This document shows positions 1-7,926 of a stretch of DNA of 42,703 nt, piece after piece (position 1 is the stretch's first letter; every line of letters begins with the position of its first letter). The stretch lies in NCBI GenBank assembly GCA_028713995.1, contig JAQTNF010000029.1, positions 1 through 42,703 of the forward strand, in the 5' to 3' direction. The DNA is from Deltaproteobacteria bacterium (lineage in GTDB: Bacteria > Myxococcota_A > Polyangia > JAAYKL01). The notes under the pieces are model-generated. The model had not been told where the DNA came from and searched no databases. It was given only the letters and a program-made list of their open reading frames with translations. The position numbers and the translations under genes are program-made.

Positions 1-78
1 ACCCTCTCCGCCCGAATCGTTTCTCACATCGTATGACAAGAACCCCCATTTCCGCGGCTGCGGAAGCCTTTGGCCCCG

Positions 79-336
79 TCACGGCTCCTGCGGGGCGCTC
101 TTCGTCGAACGACGGATGAGCTGGGCCACGGTCTGCGTGGGCTGCGCGCCCTTGGACAGCCAGTGCTCGAGCCGCTCCATCTTGAACCTGACGCCCGCTT
201 GGTCTTTGCGGGGATCGTACGTTCCCACCATTTCGATGAACCTGCCGTCTCGCGGTGCCCGCTCGTCCGTCACCACGATCCTGTAGTAGGGGTTCTTCTT
301 TCCTCCGACGCGTGACATCCGAACTTTTACCGACAT
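79..336 (-). CDS. rpsP: 30S ribosomal protein S16
   Basis: This 85-residue protein has the full S16 pattern: an N-terminal VKVRMSRVGGKKNPYYRIVV strand region, then DxRAPRDGRFIEMVGTYDP, and a short basic C-terminus with LSKGAQPT. S16 is a primary binding protein of the small subunit that contacts 16S rRNA and is needed for 30S assembly. The length is normal for the family. The ATG at 336 is preceded by a purine-rich AGGACGAGGAGAG ribosome binding site. In many bacteria rpsP opens an operon with a KH-domain protein, rimM and trmD; those genes would lie off the left edge. Two promoter-like elements sit just upstream. The call is secure. Confidence 0.97.
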   Translation of the reverse strand: MSVKVRMSRVGGKKNPYYRIVVTDERAPRDGRFIEMVGTYDPRKDQAGVRFKMERLEHWLSKGAQPTQTVAQLIRRSTKSAPQEP

Positions 337-388
337 CTCTCCTCGTCCTTTTCGTTTCCTCGCGGAGCCGAACCGTGTCAGTTCGTTC

Positions 389-416
389 AGTATAGCGCCA
401 ACTCCGCGAACGCCAA
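389..416 (-). promoter_or_regulatory. Proximal sigma-70-like promoter of rpsP
   Basis: On the minus strand a TTGGCG -35 box (411-416) and a TATACT -10 box (389-394) are separated by 16 bases. The predicted start lies about 45 bases upstream of the rpsP ATG. Both hexamers are close to consensus and face the gene. Confidence 0.5.
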
Positions 417-459
417 CAGCAAAAATCGCCCATCGCCACCGGGCCTGGGAAGTCGAGGG

Positions 460-487
460 AGTATGGCTTTTCAGAGGGGTTTGTCAA
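460..487 (-). promoter_or_regulatory. Distal sigma-70-like promoter of rpsP
   Basis: On the minus strand a perfect TTGACA -35 box (482-487) is followed after 16 bases by CATACT (460-465). It lies between the stop of the helicase gene and rpsP, so it can only serve rpsP and what follows. With the proximal element it forms a tandem arrangement often seen for ribosomal genes. Confidence 0.5.
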
Positions 488-524
488 GCTTCGGGTGGCC
501 GTCGAGGTCATGGCGACGGGCTCC

Positions 525-2804
525 CTACCCGTGCGCCTCGTCGAGGAGCCACCCGGGCAGGAGCGGCGACGGGACACCGGTGCAGACGATCCAGAGCTGG
601 TGCGCGGCGCGCGTGGCGGCCATGTGCAGGAGGCGACGCGCCTCGTCGTTCGCAGGGTACGAGCCTTCGTTCACGTCGAGCAGCACCACGTAGTCGAACT
701 CGAGCCCCTTGACCTGACGCACGTCGGTGACCTCCACGCCCGGCGCGAACGAGAAGTCCTGATCGGCCACGAGCTCGAGGCGCTCCACCTCGGCGCGCGC
801 AAGGCCCTTGTAGTAGGTGAGCGCCTGGGCCTCGTGGCGGGCGATGAGGGCCACGTTGCACGAGGGCTCCCGGCCGAACAGATCGCGCAAGGAAGAGGCC
901 AGAAACGCCACGGCTTCGCCGGGATCCGAGAACCGGTGCAGCCCGACCTGCGCGCCGCTGCGCGTGGCCCGCGGTATCTCTCCGGCGATGGGCCCGAGCA
1001 CCTCCATGGCGAAGCGCATGATCTCGGCCGTGGAGCGATACGCCACGTCGAGGGTGGCCACCTCCCCGCCTTGTACGCCCATGTCGGCCACGAGATCCTC
1101 GAACGACGTGAAGCCCGAATCGGGCGCGATCTTCTGCGCCGCGTCGCCGGCCAGGGTGATCGGCCGGCCGGGCGCCACGGTGTCCACGAGCACCGCCACC
1201 TCAAGCGTGGAAAGATCCTGCACCTCGTCGATCATGAGGTGGTCGTGCAAGAGAGGCCCGCCCGAGCCGCGCAGCCGCCCCTGCATGAGCTGGTGCAGGC
1301 GCAGGAGGATCGCGTCGTCCTCCCGGTCGAGCGTCGGCGCATCGTCGTCCTCGTCGGCGCGCTCGAGGGCCGCGTGCTCGGCCACGCACCAGGAACACAC
1401 CAGATCGAGCTCGCCCTCGGAGAACTCGGTGGGCGCATGCAGCGCGAACGCCTCGCCGAGCGCCTTGCGGTCCGTGAAGAACGCGGCGAACGCCGGGTAC
1501 ACGCCCGGCACCTGCCGCTCCATGCGGGCGAGCGCGATCTCCGCCGCCGTCACGGTCTTGGGATCGAGGCCGCCGCCCGCGTCCTTTCCCGCGTGGCGCC
1601 TGCCCTTGAGCCACACGCCCATCTCGACCCGCCGCACGCCGAGCGGCAGTTTCCCGAGCGCGCGCCACGCGGCGGCTACGCGCCCGGCGTCCGGGACCCG
1701 CGACATCGCATCCTCGAACCTCCCGCTCGCGGCCACGTCCTCGGCATCGGCCAGCTCGCTCAGGATGGCCAGCATGGCGGGATGCTTTTTCAGACGCGAT
1801 ACCGCGCTCGGCGGCGACTCGCTGTAGCGCACGGCGAGCCCGGTCACGTGGCGCTTGCGCTGCCGCTGCGCCCACCTCTCGAACGTGGTCACTGGCACGC
1901 CCGGCAGCCCGAGGGCGGGCAGCACCTTCCCCACGTAAGCCGCGAGCGCCTCGTTGTAGGTCACGACCAGCATGCGGCTCGGCCGGAAGCGTTCCTTGTC
2001 CGCGTAGGCCAGGTAGGCGATGCGGTGCAGACCCACGGTGGTCTTTCCCGAGCCGGCCGCGCCCTGCACCACGATGAGCCCTGCAGCCGGGCTCGAGATG
2101 AGCTCGAACTGGTTTCCGTCGATGAGGGCGGCGATCTCGGGCAGGCGCTTGTCGCGCCGCGCCACGCCGTCCGCATCCACGCCCAGTCGTCCGCGCACCG
2201 GGCCGAGCCCCTCCGCCCGCGCGGCCGAGCCTTGGCCGCCCGAGAGCGAAGGAGCCGGCGCCGTCACTTCGACCCACTCGCTCCGGCGACGCGCCCACGT
2301 GCCGTCCGGACACGCGACGCGCACGAGTTTCCCGCCCGTGATGGCCACCGAGCGCCTTTTCGCCACCACGCCGCGCCGCGGCTCGTCGCCGAAGGTCTCC
2401 TCGTAGTCGTCTCCCTCGTCGTAGCAGTAGTAGATGCGGCTCACGGGCGCGTGGCGCCAGTCCACGATGCGCACACCGACCTCGGGCGCGAGGAACGTGC
2501 GCTTGCCGATGAGCACGTCGCGCTCCACGCGTCCTTCGACGAGCCCCAGGTGGCCGAAATACGGACAGGCGGCGTCCGGCGGCGCTTCCTCCCCGCGGCC
2601 GTGCTGCATGCTGAGCGCCTCGACGCGCGCCATCTGCTCCATGAGGGGCGGCAGATCCTCGGTGCGCGTCTCGGGTACGGAGTCTCGTAGACGCACAAGC
2701 TCGGCGTCGTAGTCGGGCCGCGTCGAGGTCCCTCTGCCCGTCCTCGCGATGCGGGCAAGAACCGCCTCCAGGAGCCGCACCTCCTCGGCGATCACCTCGC
2801 TCAT
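525..2804 (-). CDS. HelD-like UvrD/Rep superfamily 1 helicase
   Basis: This protein of about 759 residues is an SF1 ATPase of the HelD/helicase IV type. It shows Walker A GAAGSGKTTVGLHRIAYL, Walker B MIDEVQDLS, the TLAGDAAQKI motif III region, and near the C-terminus TDVRQVKGLEFDYVVLLDVN (motif V-like). The N-terminal part before Walker A is long and rich in charged helices, as in HelD proteins, which remove stalled RNA polymerase from DNA in Gram-positive bacteria. Whether this homologue acts on RNA polymerase or on DNA cannot be told from sequence. The ATG at 2804 is chosen because GGAAGG lies 7 bases upstream; an in-frame ATG at 2834 would add 10 residues but has a weaker site. It is divergent from rnz. 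Confidence 0.85.
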   Translation of the reverse strand: MSEVIAEEVRLLEAVLARIARTGRGTSTRPDYDAELVRLRDSVPETRTEDLPPLMEQMARVEALSMQHGRGEEAPPDAACPYFGHLGLVEGRVERDVLIGKRTFLAPEVGVRIVDWRHAPVSRIYYCYDEGDDYEETFGDEPRRGVVAKRRSVAITGGKLVRVACPDGTWARRRSEWVEVTAPAPSLSGGQGSAARAEGLGPVRGRLGVDADGVARRDKRLPEIAALIDGNQFELISSPAAGLIVVQGAAGSGKTTVGLHRIAYLAYADKERFRPSRMLVVTYNEALAAYVGKVLPALGLPGVPVTTFERWAQRQRKRHVTGLAVRYSESPPSAVSRLKKHPAMLAILSELADAEDVAASGRFEDAMSRVPDAGRVAAAWRALGKLPLGVRRVEMGVWLKGRRHAGKDAGGGLDPKTVTAAEIALARMERQVPGVYPAFAAFFTDRKALGEAFALHAPTEFSEGELDLVCSWCVAEHAALERADEDDDAPTLDREDDAILLRLHQLMQGRLRGSGGPLLHDHLMIDEVQDLSTLEVAVLVDTVAPGRPITLAGDAAQKIAPDSGFTSFEDLVADMGVQGGEVATLDVAYRSTAEIMRFAMEVLGPIAGEIPRATRSGAQVGLHRFSDPGEAVAFLASSLRDLFGREPSCNVALIARHEAQALTYYKGLARAEVERLELVADQDFSFAPGVEVTDVRQVKGLEFDYVVLLDVNEGSYPANDEARRLLHMAATRAAHQLWIVCTGVPSPLLPGWLLDEAHG

Positions 2805-2916
2805 CAACGTGCCTTCCGTGCCGTCCTGCGCCATGTCCGCTCGATCGCTCCTCGCCGGTTGTTTCGCAACGAACGGGGTATTCTAGCACAGGCCCCAAGG
2901 TGTAGGCTCCTTGCCC

Positions 2917-3840
2917 ATGGACGCGGCCCTGCTCGGAACGGGCGGCATGATGCCCATGCCGGAACGGCTCACGACCTCGGTGCTCGTGCGAAGCGAAGGA
3001 CGCATGCTGCTCTTCGACGCGGGCGAGGGCATCCAGCTCGCCCTCAAGCGCGGGGGCTTGGGCATCCGCGGCCTCGCCGCCATCGCGGTCTCGCACCTGC
3101 ACGCGGACCACGTGCTCGGCATCCCGGGCATCCTCATGTTCCGCGCCCAGGCCGACGATCCCGGGCCGCTCGCGATCGTGGGCCCCCCGGGCCTGGAGCG
3201 CTTCGTGCGCCACACCCTCGAGGATCTGCGCTACCGCCTCAACTTCGAGCTGTCGTTCGTCGAGTGGAGCGAGGGCGCGCCGCTGGCCCTCGAGTGGGCC
3301 GGCCACTCGCTCTTTTGGGAGCCGCTCGATCACTCGACCTTCTGCCTCGGTTATCGCCTCGAGGAGGCTACGCGGCCCGGGAAGTTCAACCCTGACGCGG
3401 CCGCCGCGCTCGGCGTGCCCCCCGGCCCTCTTCGCGGAACGCTGCAGGCCGGCGAAGGCGTGACGCTCGCCGACGGCAGACGCGTCGAACCGGGCGAGGT
3501 CCTGGGTCCGCCGCGAAGAGGGCGCGTGCTCTCGTTCGCCACGGACACCCGCCCGTGCGCGGGGCTCGCGAGGGCGCTGCGCAACGCCGACCTCGCGTTC
3601 GTGGAGGGCATGTTCGCTTCGCGCCACGCGGCCGAAGCCGCGGAGAAGAAGCACATGACCGCCCTGGAGTCCGCGACCGCCGCGGCCGAGGCCGGAGTTT
3701 CGAGGCTCGTTCTCGTGCACATCTCCCCAAGATACAGGCTCGACGAGGAGCCGCTGCTCGCCGAGGAGGCGTCCGCCGCGTTCCCTGGCGTGGAGGTCGG
3801 CAAGGCGCTCGAGACCTACGCGGTGCCCCTGCCGGATTGA
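2917..3840 (+). CDS. rnz: Ribonuclease Z (metallo-beta-lactamase fold)
   Basis: This protein of about 307 residues is a tRNA 3' processing endonuclease of the ElaC/RNase Z family. It has the N-terminal LLGTGG strand, the zinc motif HLHADH at about residues 60-65, the later Asp in FATDTRPC, the KKHMTA histidine and the LVHISPRY histidine near the C-terminus. These are the family's metal ligands in the expected order, and the length matches bacterial RNase Z. The ATG at 2917 gives the usual short N-terminus; a TTG two codons upstream (2911) has an AAGG at good distance and is an alternative. The 3' end overlaps the antitoxin remnant on the other strand by about 25 bases. Confidence 0.9.
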   Translation: MDAALLGTGGMMPMPERLTTSVLVRSEGRMLLFDAGEGIQLALKRGGLGIRGLAAIAVSHLHADHVLGIPGILMFRAQADDPGPLAIVGPPGLERFVRHTLEDLRYRLNFELSFVEWSEGAPLALEWAGHSLFWEPLDHSTFCLGYRLEEATRPGKFNPDAAAALGVPPGPLRGTLQAGEGVTLADGRRVEPGEVLGPPRRGRVLSFATDTRPCAGLARALRNADLAFVEGMFASRHAAEAAEKKHMTALESATAAAEAGVSRLVLVHISPRYRLDEEPLLAEEASAAFPGVEVGKALETYAVPLPD

Positions 3841-3973
3841 GAAGCGTCGAGGGTTCTCACGATCATCGCGACCTGCTCCCCGCGCCTCGTCACGATCAGG
3901 GGAACACCGGTGCGCCTGACCTCTTCGAGCTTCTCGAAGCACGTGGCCTTGAACGCCGATATGTTGATTTCAT
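3816..3973 (-). pseudogene. Phd/YefM-type antitoxin remnant, frameshifted and truncated
   Basis: On the minus strand an open frame from 3971 to the stop at 3816-3818 encodes INISAFKATCFEKLEEVRR, then PLIVTRRGEQVAMIV, which is the DNA-binding half of a Phd/YefM antitoxin. No start codon exists in this frame before an upstream TGA. An ATG sits at 3973-3971, overlapping the stop of the TOPRIM-like gene as ATGA, but it is in the wrong frame. ATGAAATC in place of an expected ATGAAAATC suggests loss of one A from a short run. The C-terminus stops after about 51 residues, inside the RNase Z 3' end, so the toxin-binding part is missing. Either a real decay product or, for the frameshift alone, a sequencing error. 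Confidence 0.7.
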
Positions 3974-4545
3974 GTCCTGCTCATTTCGACAGCCTTCTGA
4001 ACCAGGTAGTCAAACGACGGGACATCCAGACGCAATTTGTCGCGTACTGCGCGATAGTCGCCGTGGGCAGCCTTGTTCAGCACCCGGTCACGGGCCTCCA
4101 GATTCTTGCGGTCAATGGCCAGTCGGATGTCTTCATCAGTGATGTTGAGGCCGGCACGCTTGAGTGCCTCGATTACGGTCTCCGTGTTGCGCTCTAACAG
4201 TACGATCACCAGGCTGGCCGTTGGTAACCCATCGGGATTTAGCGCGCTGCGAACAACGGTTTTGCAACTCGCTCCCGGAAGCTTGCAGAGTTCCGATGCT
4301 CTGTCTGCGTCGTACAAGGCAATCACCATCTCGCCAGCACGCGTTAGAAGATCGATCTTGGGCGAACGGCACCACGCGAGCACTTGGTTGTTGTTCTTGA
4401 GCGGGCGTCCGTTGAGTCGCTTTGCAATGCTCCAACAATTCTGGCCGAGGACGTCGGCCACGCAACTGACAAGCAGTTCATGAAGCCCGAACTGCTTGAG
4501 GTTGGGACCACGCCGATCCTCGTAAAGGACGACTATTCCCCTCAT
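3970..4545 (-). CDS. TOPRIM-like (DUF4276-type) protein, partner of the ATPase
   Basis: This is a 191-residue protein. An early strand followed by an acidic residue (VVLYEDRRGPNLKQFGLHEL, residues 5-24) and a later strand ending in D-x-D (VIALYDADRASEL, about residues 75-87) fit the spacing of a small TOPRIM-like metal-binding fold such as DUF4276. The rest is helical. Its ATG overlaps the ATPase stop by four bases (ATGA), so the two are translationally coupled. Small TOPRIM-like proteins next to AAA ATPases are known as nuclease effectors in anti-phage systems (for example AriB of PARIS), and that role is inferred here. Base composition is visibly lower in GC than the flanks, which suggests transfer. 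Family assignment is by motif only. Confidence 0.6.
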   Translation of the reverse strand: MRGIVVLYEDRRGPNLKQFGLHELLVSCVADVLGQNCWSIAKRLNGRPLKNNNQVLAWCRSPKIDLLTRAGEMVIALYDADRASELCKLPGASCKTVVRSALNPDGLPTASLVIVLLERNTETVIEALKRAGLNITDEDIRLAIDRKNLEARDRVLNKAAHGDYRAVRDKLRLDVPSFDYLVQKAVEMSRT

Positions 4546-5762
4546 TCCGGTGGTTCCTGCAGCAGCGACCCCATATGACCCTCACTTCGGATCGACCCGA
4601 CCCCCATGTATGTCTCGAGCCAAGCATGTAGCTTGTCGCGATCGAGCCTGCGGATGCACGTTCGACCCATCGGCTGTTCGATCTCGCACACCGCCACGGA
4701 ACCGGCAGGATCGGAAAGGCTGTCAAGAAGCCTGTCCGAGTGGGTCGCAATCACCACCGGCGTTCGCTCACCAATAGACTCAAGGAAACCAACTATGCGG
4801 CCAACGAGCCCTGGGTGCAGGTGGATCTCCGGTTCGTCGAGCACGAGGAGTGAACGATCTCCACCAAGACGGAAGAGCGCAACAAATCCCAGGTAGGCGA
4901 GCCAACCGTCTGCCAACGCCGTTAACGGGAATTGCTTGTCCCGTCCATCTACCTTGATCGAGAGGGCTGCAGAACCTCCGCCTAACCCTGTTCGCACGTT
5001 CACGCTTTCGACTTCATGGCCAAGACCCAAACGGACCAACTCCATGGTTTCGCGCCAGTGGACATCGCCGAATTCGTTCTTTAGCGCATTGAAAGCGTTG
5101 ACCAGGTTGGAGCCCAGTCTCTCCAGTCTGTCCGTCGGCTCGACCAAGGACTCCTCGCGAAGGGGGCTCCGACGTCCGGTCGCCCGCGCGACCCAATGTG
5201 CGAGCGTGTCGAACGGAATGTGCACGTCGATACCCCGCAGCGCGTTGCGCGTTCTTTCGAATCCCGGATGCGGCGTAAAGGCCCCCGTGGCCGTGTGGAG
5301 CAACAACTGGAACGGCACCGTTGAGACGTCGACCAGCCCCTTGGGGCCACTGTAAAGCTTGGCAGAGTGGGGAGTGCGGTCAATCAAGTGAAGCGGCTCG
5401 GCATAGCCCTCGTATGGCCCCAGATCGAGATGCTCTTCTTCTACGTTGACGGCACCACCGCCGTTGCTCGTGACAGCGATCCGGTAGCTCAGGCGCGGAC
5501 CATCGCCTTCGATCTCGACGCCGAGCTCGAGTCGTGGCGCGTCATAACGCAGGAGCAGGAAAAGTCCGCCATGGACGCGGTTCAGCTCAGTGACGAACTG
5601 CTCGAAGCCCGCGCGCCGGAGCAGCTCGCAGGCCTCGACGATGCTGCTCTTGCCGGATCCGTTCTCACCGACGAGTACAGTCATTTCACCCAAATCGAGT
5701 GTCACGTCCTCCAAGCAACGTAGTCCTCTTACGGATATTTGTTTGATGCGATCGGAATTCAT
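4542..5762 (-). CDS. AAA/ABC-type ATPase of an OLD-like two-gene system
   Basis: This protein of about 406 residues is a RecF/OLD-like P-loop ATPase. After an N-terminal VRGLRCLEDVTLDLG strand comes Walker A GENGSGKS (residues 32-39), then a long insertion. The C-terminal half has a signature-like LTALADGWLAYLG, Walker B SLLVLDEPEIHLHP and an H-loop VVIATHSDRLLD. It lacks the C-terminal TOPRIM domain of OLD nucleases; that function seems to sit in the coupled downstream gene. The ATG at 5762 is chosen over upstream starts because GGAGG lies 6 bases before it. ATPases of this kind sense phage proteins in PARIS-like and other systems; the role here is inferred. Lower GC than the neighbours. Confidence 0.75.
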   Translation of the reverse strand: MNSDRIKQISVRGLRCLEDVTLDLGEMTVLVGENGSGKSSIVEACELLRRAGFEQFVTELNRVHGGLFLLLRYDAPRLELGVEIEGDGPRLSYRIAVTSNGGGAVNVEEEHLDLGPYEGYAEPLHLIDRTPHSAKLYSGPKGLVDVSTVPFQLLLHTATGAFTPHPGFERTRNALRGIDVHIPFDTLAHWVARATGRRSPLREESLVEPTDRLERLGSNLVNAFNALKNEFGDVHWRETMELVRLGLGHEVESVNVRTGLGGGSAALSIKVDGRDKQFPLTALADGWLAYLGFVALFRLGGDRSLLVLDEPEIHLHPGLVGRIVGFLESIGERTPVVIATHSDRLLDSLSDPAGSVAVCEIEQPMGRTCIRRLDRDKLHAWLETYMGVGSIRSEGHMGSLLQEPPE

Positions 5763-5802
5763 TTCGAACCTCCACTCCCTAATCCTGGACCATCTCCTAT
5801 CA

Positions 5803-5831
5803 ATTATGCCCGATCCGCGGCCGAGTTGCAC
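5803..5831 (-). promoter_or_regulatory. Possible promoter of the ATPase/TOPRIM-like operon
   Basis: On the minus strand a CATAAT -10 box (5803-5808) lies about 40 bases before the ATPase ATG. A weak GTGCAA -35 candidate sits 17 bases further upstream. Only the -10 is convincing. Confidence 0.3.
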
Positions 5832-5879
5832 ATGATCGGCGCGCAGCACCTGATCAAACGGGGTGTCCGCGAGTTTCTC

Positions 5880-6206
5880 TCACTTCCCGAGCAGACCGAG
5901 CCTGACGAGCTTCTTCGCGAGCGCGTACACGTCCGCGCGGTCGCCGTCCTTGCGCAGCCCCACGGCGAGGACGATCACGACGACGCGGCCGCGCTCGACG
6001 CGGTACACGATCCGATAGCGCTGCCCCACGGCGCGGACGCTGCGGCACCCGGCGAGCGGGCCCACGAGCGGCTTGCCCTGGAACTCCGGATCGGTCGCAA
6101 GCGCCGCCGCGCGCTCGAAGACCCCGCGCTGCACGCGCTTGTCGGGAATCGCGGCGAGCGCACGCACGGCCGCCTTCGACCATTCGACGCGGAAAACGCC
6201 GCTCAC
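5880..6206 (-). CDS. RelE/ParE-family toxin
   Basis: This is a 108-residue protein with the RelE fold pattern: FRVEWSKAAVRALAAIP, a central helix, QGKPLVGPLAGCRSVRAVGQRYRIVYRVERG, then VVVIVLAVGLRKD and a C-terminal helix. RelE toxins cut mRNA on the ribosome while ParE members poison gyrase; the core L-x-G...R-x-R-Y-R-I-x-Y motif is shared and does not separate them. A GTG at 6206 is chosen as start because it overlaps the antitoxin stop (GTGA), giving tight coupling in the usual antitoxin-toxin order. The length is normal for the family and the gene looks intact. Confidence 0.85.
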   Translation of the reverse strand: MSGVFRVEWSKAAVRALAAIPDKRVQRGVFERAAALATDPEFQGKPLVGPLAGCRSVRAVGQRYRIVYRVERGRVVVIVLAVGLRKDGDRADVYALAKKLVRLGLLGK

Positions 6207-6469
6207 AGCCCTAGGTCCTTCGCAACCTTGCTCGAAGGGACGGTCTTCCCATGGTCGGCCTCGTGCAGGCCGGCCCGCAGCGTATCCATCAACTCGGGGT
6301 CGGCCATCACCTCGAGCGTCTCGACGATCGCCTCGTACAGATCCCAGTTGATGAGGGCGAGCACGGGCCTGCCGCGGCGCGTGATGGCCACGGCCGGCGA
6401 GCGCGCCGACATCTGGTCGGTCAGGGTGGTAAGCGCCTTGCGGGCCTCGGAAATGGACATCTCGGTCAT
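6203..6469 (-). CDS. Phd/YefM-family antitoxin
   Basis: This 88-residue protein has a Phd/YefM N-terminal DNA-binding region (MSISEARKALTTLTDQ, then VAITRRGRPVLALINWDLYEAI) and an acidic, less ordered C-terminal tail that would wrap the toxin. It neutralises the RelE-like toxin encoded directly downstream and represses the operon. The ATG at 6469 has GGAGG six bases upstream. Two TGTACA palindromes in front of the gene are candidate operators. The toxin start overlaps the stop by three bases. Its relation to the antitoxin remnant at 3816-3973 is only at family level. Confidence 0.87.
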   Translation of the reverse strand: MTEMSISEARKALTTLTDQMSARSPAVAITRRGRPVLALINWDLYEAIVETLEVMADPELMDTLRAGLHEADHGKTVPSSKVAKDLGL

Positions 6470-6483
6470 GGGGTGCCTCCGTT

Positions 6484-6514
6484 CTGTACAAAACAGCGTA
6501 CCACTACTTGTACA
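6484..6514 (-). promoter_or_regulatory. Two TGTACA palindromes, candidate TA operator
   Basis: TGTACA occurs at 6485-6490 and 6509-6514, 24 bases apart. The first lies inside a wider inverted repeat CTGT-ACAAA-ACAG. Both sit just upstream of the antitoxin gene, where Phd/YefM dimers normally bind for autoregulation. Confidence 0.5.
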
Positions 6515-6543
6515 TCGACACAACGGAGCGTTCGCGTCGGAGC

Positions 6544-7926
6544 CTACCGCCGTATCCCCAGCCTTTCGAGATACTCGCGGTTCTCGCGCATCCACGTGGC
6601 GTTGAGCTTCCTGCCGTAGACCTGCACCGCGAGGCGGTAGAAGTCGAGACGCGCGAGCGATCGCAGCCGTTCCTTCAACGAGCAGTAGTGTTCATGACCG
6701 AAGATCTGGGCGCGCTGGAGCTCGGCCGGGGTCATGCGAGCGGGCTCATGCACCACGTGGTGTCCGTCGTAGCGGCTCCAGTCGCGCGTCAAAAGGCGCC
6801 CCGCGGCCTCCATCTCGCGAAAGAGCCGCGAGCCGGGCAGCGGCGTGAGCAGAAGGTACTGCACGGTGCGCAGCTTCTCGCGCATGGCCCACTCGCAGGT
6901 CTTGCGCGCTCCCTCGAAGGTGTCCTCGTCGAAACCGAGGACGAACATGCCGTGGATGGTGATTTCGTGTGCGTGCATGGCGCGCACGGCACGCGTCATC
7001 CCTTCCAAGGTCTGGCCCTTTCGCACCGCGGCGAGCGCCTCGTCAGAGGTCGTCTCGAATCCCACGTATACGTGCTCGCATCCCGCGTCGCGCATGAGCC
7101 CTAGCAGCTCCGCATCTTCCGCCGCCTCCGCGCGCACCTGCGCCGACCACCTGAAGCGCCTGCCGCTCGCGAGCATCGCGCGCAGGAGTGACTTGGCGTA
7201 GGCCGGGTCGGCCGCGAAGTTGTCGTCGTAGAAGAAGATGAAGTCGTCGCGCGGGTCGTAGGCTTCGATCTCCCGCATCACGCCCTCGACAGGGCGGACG
7301 CGCACCTTGCGGCCGAACATGGGGGTCACGCAGCAGAAGGTGCAGGCGTGCGGGCAGCCGCGCGATATCTGGACCGGCACGCAGCGCTTGAACGACAGCC
7401 CCTTGAGCGCGCTCGAGCCCTGCACCAGGCCGAAGTCGGGCAGCGGCACGGAATCGAGATCCGTTGGAGCGGAACGGTCGGGGTTGTGATGCACCGTCCC
7501 TCCTGCGCGGAACGAGAGTCCGGCTATCCCCAACAGTCCTGTTCCGCTACGGAGGGCCTCGACGAGCTCCACGATCGAGTCCTCGGCCTCGCCGCGCAGC
7601 ACGTAGTCGCAGTGCAGGAGCGCCTCGTCCGGCAGGAACGTGACGTGCGGCCCGCCCATGACGACCTTGATGCCGCGCCGCCGCAGATCGCGCGCCAGCT
7701 CGTAGCTGCGCGGGGCCGTGCTCGTCACCGTCGAGATGCCGACGAGATCCGCCGCCGCGAGCGCACTGTCGTCCACCAAGCCCATCTGCTCGACGAACAC
7801 CCTCACCTCGAAGCCGCGCCGCGCGAGGATCGTGCCCAGGATGATGGGCCCCAGCCGCGGCAGCTTGAACGCGCTGAACACGTTCAGGCCGGGCGGCTTG
7901 GGCTCGACCAGGACGATCCTGCGCAT
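6544..7926 (-). CDS. B12-binding domain radical SAM protein
   Basis: This protein of about 460 residues has an N-terminal cobalamin-binding-like domain (about residues 1-140, with VVMGGPHVTFLPDEAL) followed by a radical SAM domain with the cluster motif CPHACTFC near residue 195, and the downstream FFYDDNFAADP and YVGFETTSDEAL segments typical of this superfamily. The N-terminal domain lacks a clear DxHxxG, so base-off cobalamin binding is not shown. Members carry out methylations and other difficult C-H chemistry, often on lipids or tetrapyrroles; the substrate cannot be read here. The ATG at 7926 overlaps the DEAD-box helicase stop (TGATG), so the two are co-transcribed. Confidence 0.85.
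   Translation of the reverse strand: MRRIVLVEPKPPGLNVFSAFKLPRLGPIILGTILARRGFEVRVFVEQMGLVDDSALAAADLVGISTVTSTAPRSYELARDLRRRGIKVVMGGPHVTFLPDEALLHCDYVLRGEAEDSIVELVEALRSGTGLLGIAGLSFRAGGTVHHNPDRSAPTDLDSVPLPDFGLVQGSSALKGLSFKRCVPVQISRGCPHACTFCCVTPMFGRKVRVRPVEGVMREIEAYDPRDDFIFFYDDNFAADPAYAKSLLRAMLASGRRFRWSAQVRAEAAEDAELLGLMRDAGCEHVYVGFETTSDEALAAVRKGQTLEGMTRAVRAMHAHEITIHGMFVLGFDEDTFEGARKTCEWAMREKLRTVQYLLLTPLPGSRLFREMEAAGRLLTRDWSRYDGHHVVHEPARMTPAELQRAQIFGHEHYCSLKERLRSLARLDFYRLAVQVYGRKLNATWMRENREYLERLGIRR

Noticed and set aside
50-65. Perfect 6-base stem TTCCGC/GCGGAA after rpsP
   Set aside because: No T-run follows on the minus strand and rpsP normally continues into an operon, so it is not called a terminator.
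1-78. Possible start of a KH-domain gene downstream of rpsP
   Set aside because: A GTG AGA AAC frame exists near the edge but too little sequence is present to support it.
495-2690. 731-codon open frame opposite the helicase gene
   Set aside because: It mirrors a well-supported HelD-like gene; long antisense frames are common in GC-rich DNA and this one has no family motif.
1201-3942. 913-codon minus-strand frame over helicase and rnz
   Set aside because: Overlaps two solid genes in other frames and has no motifs.
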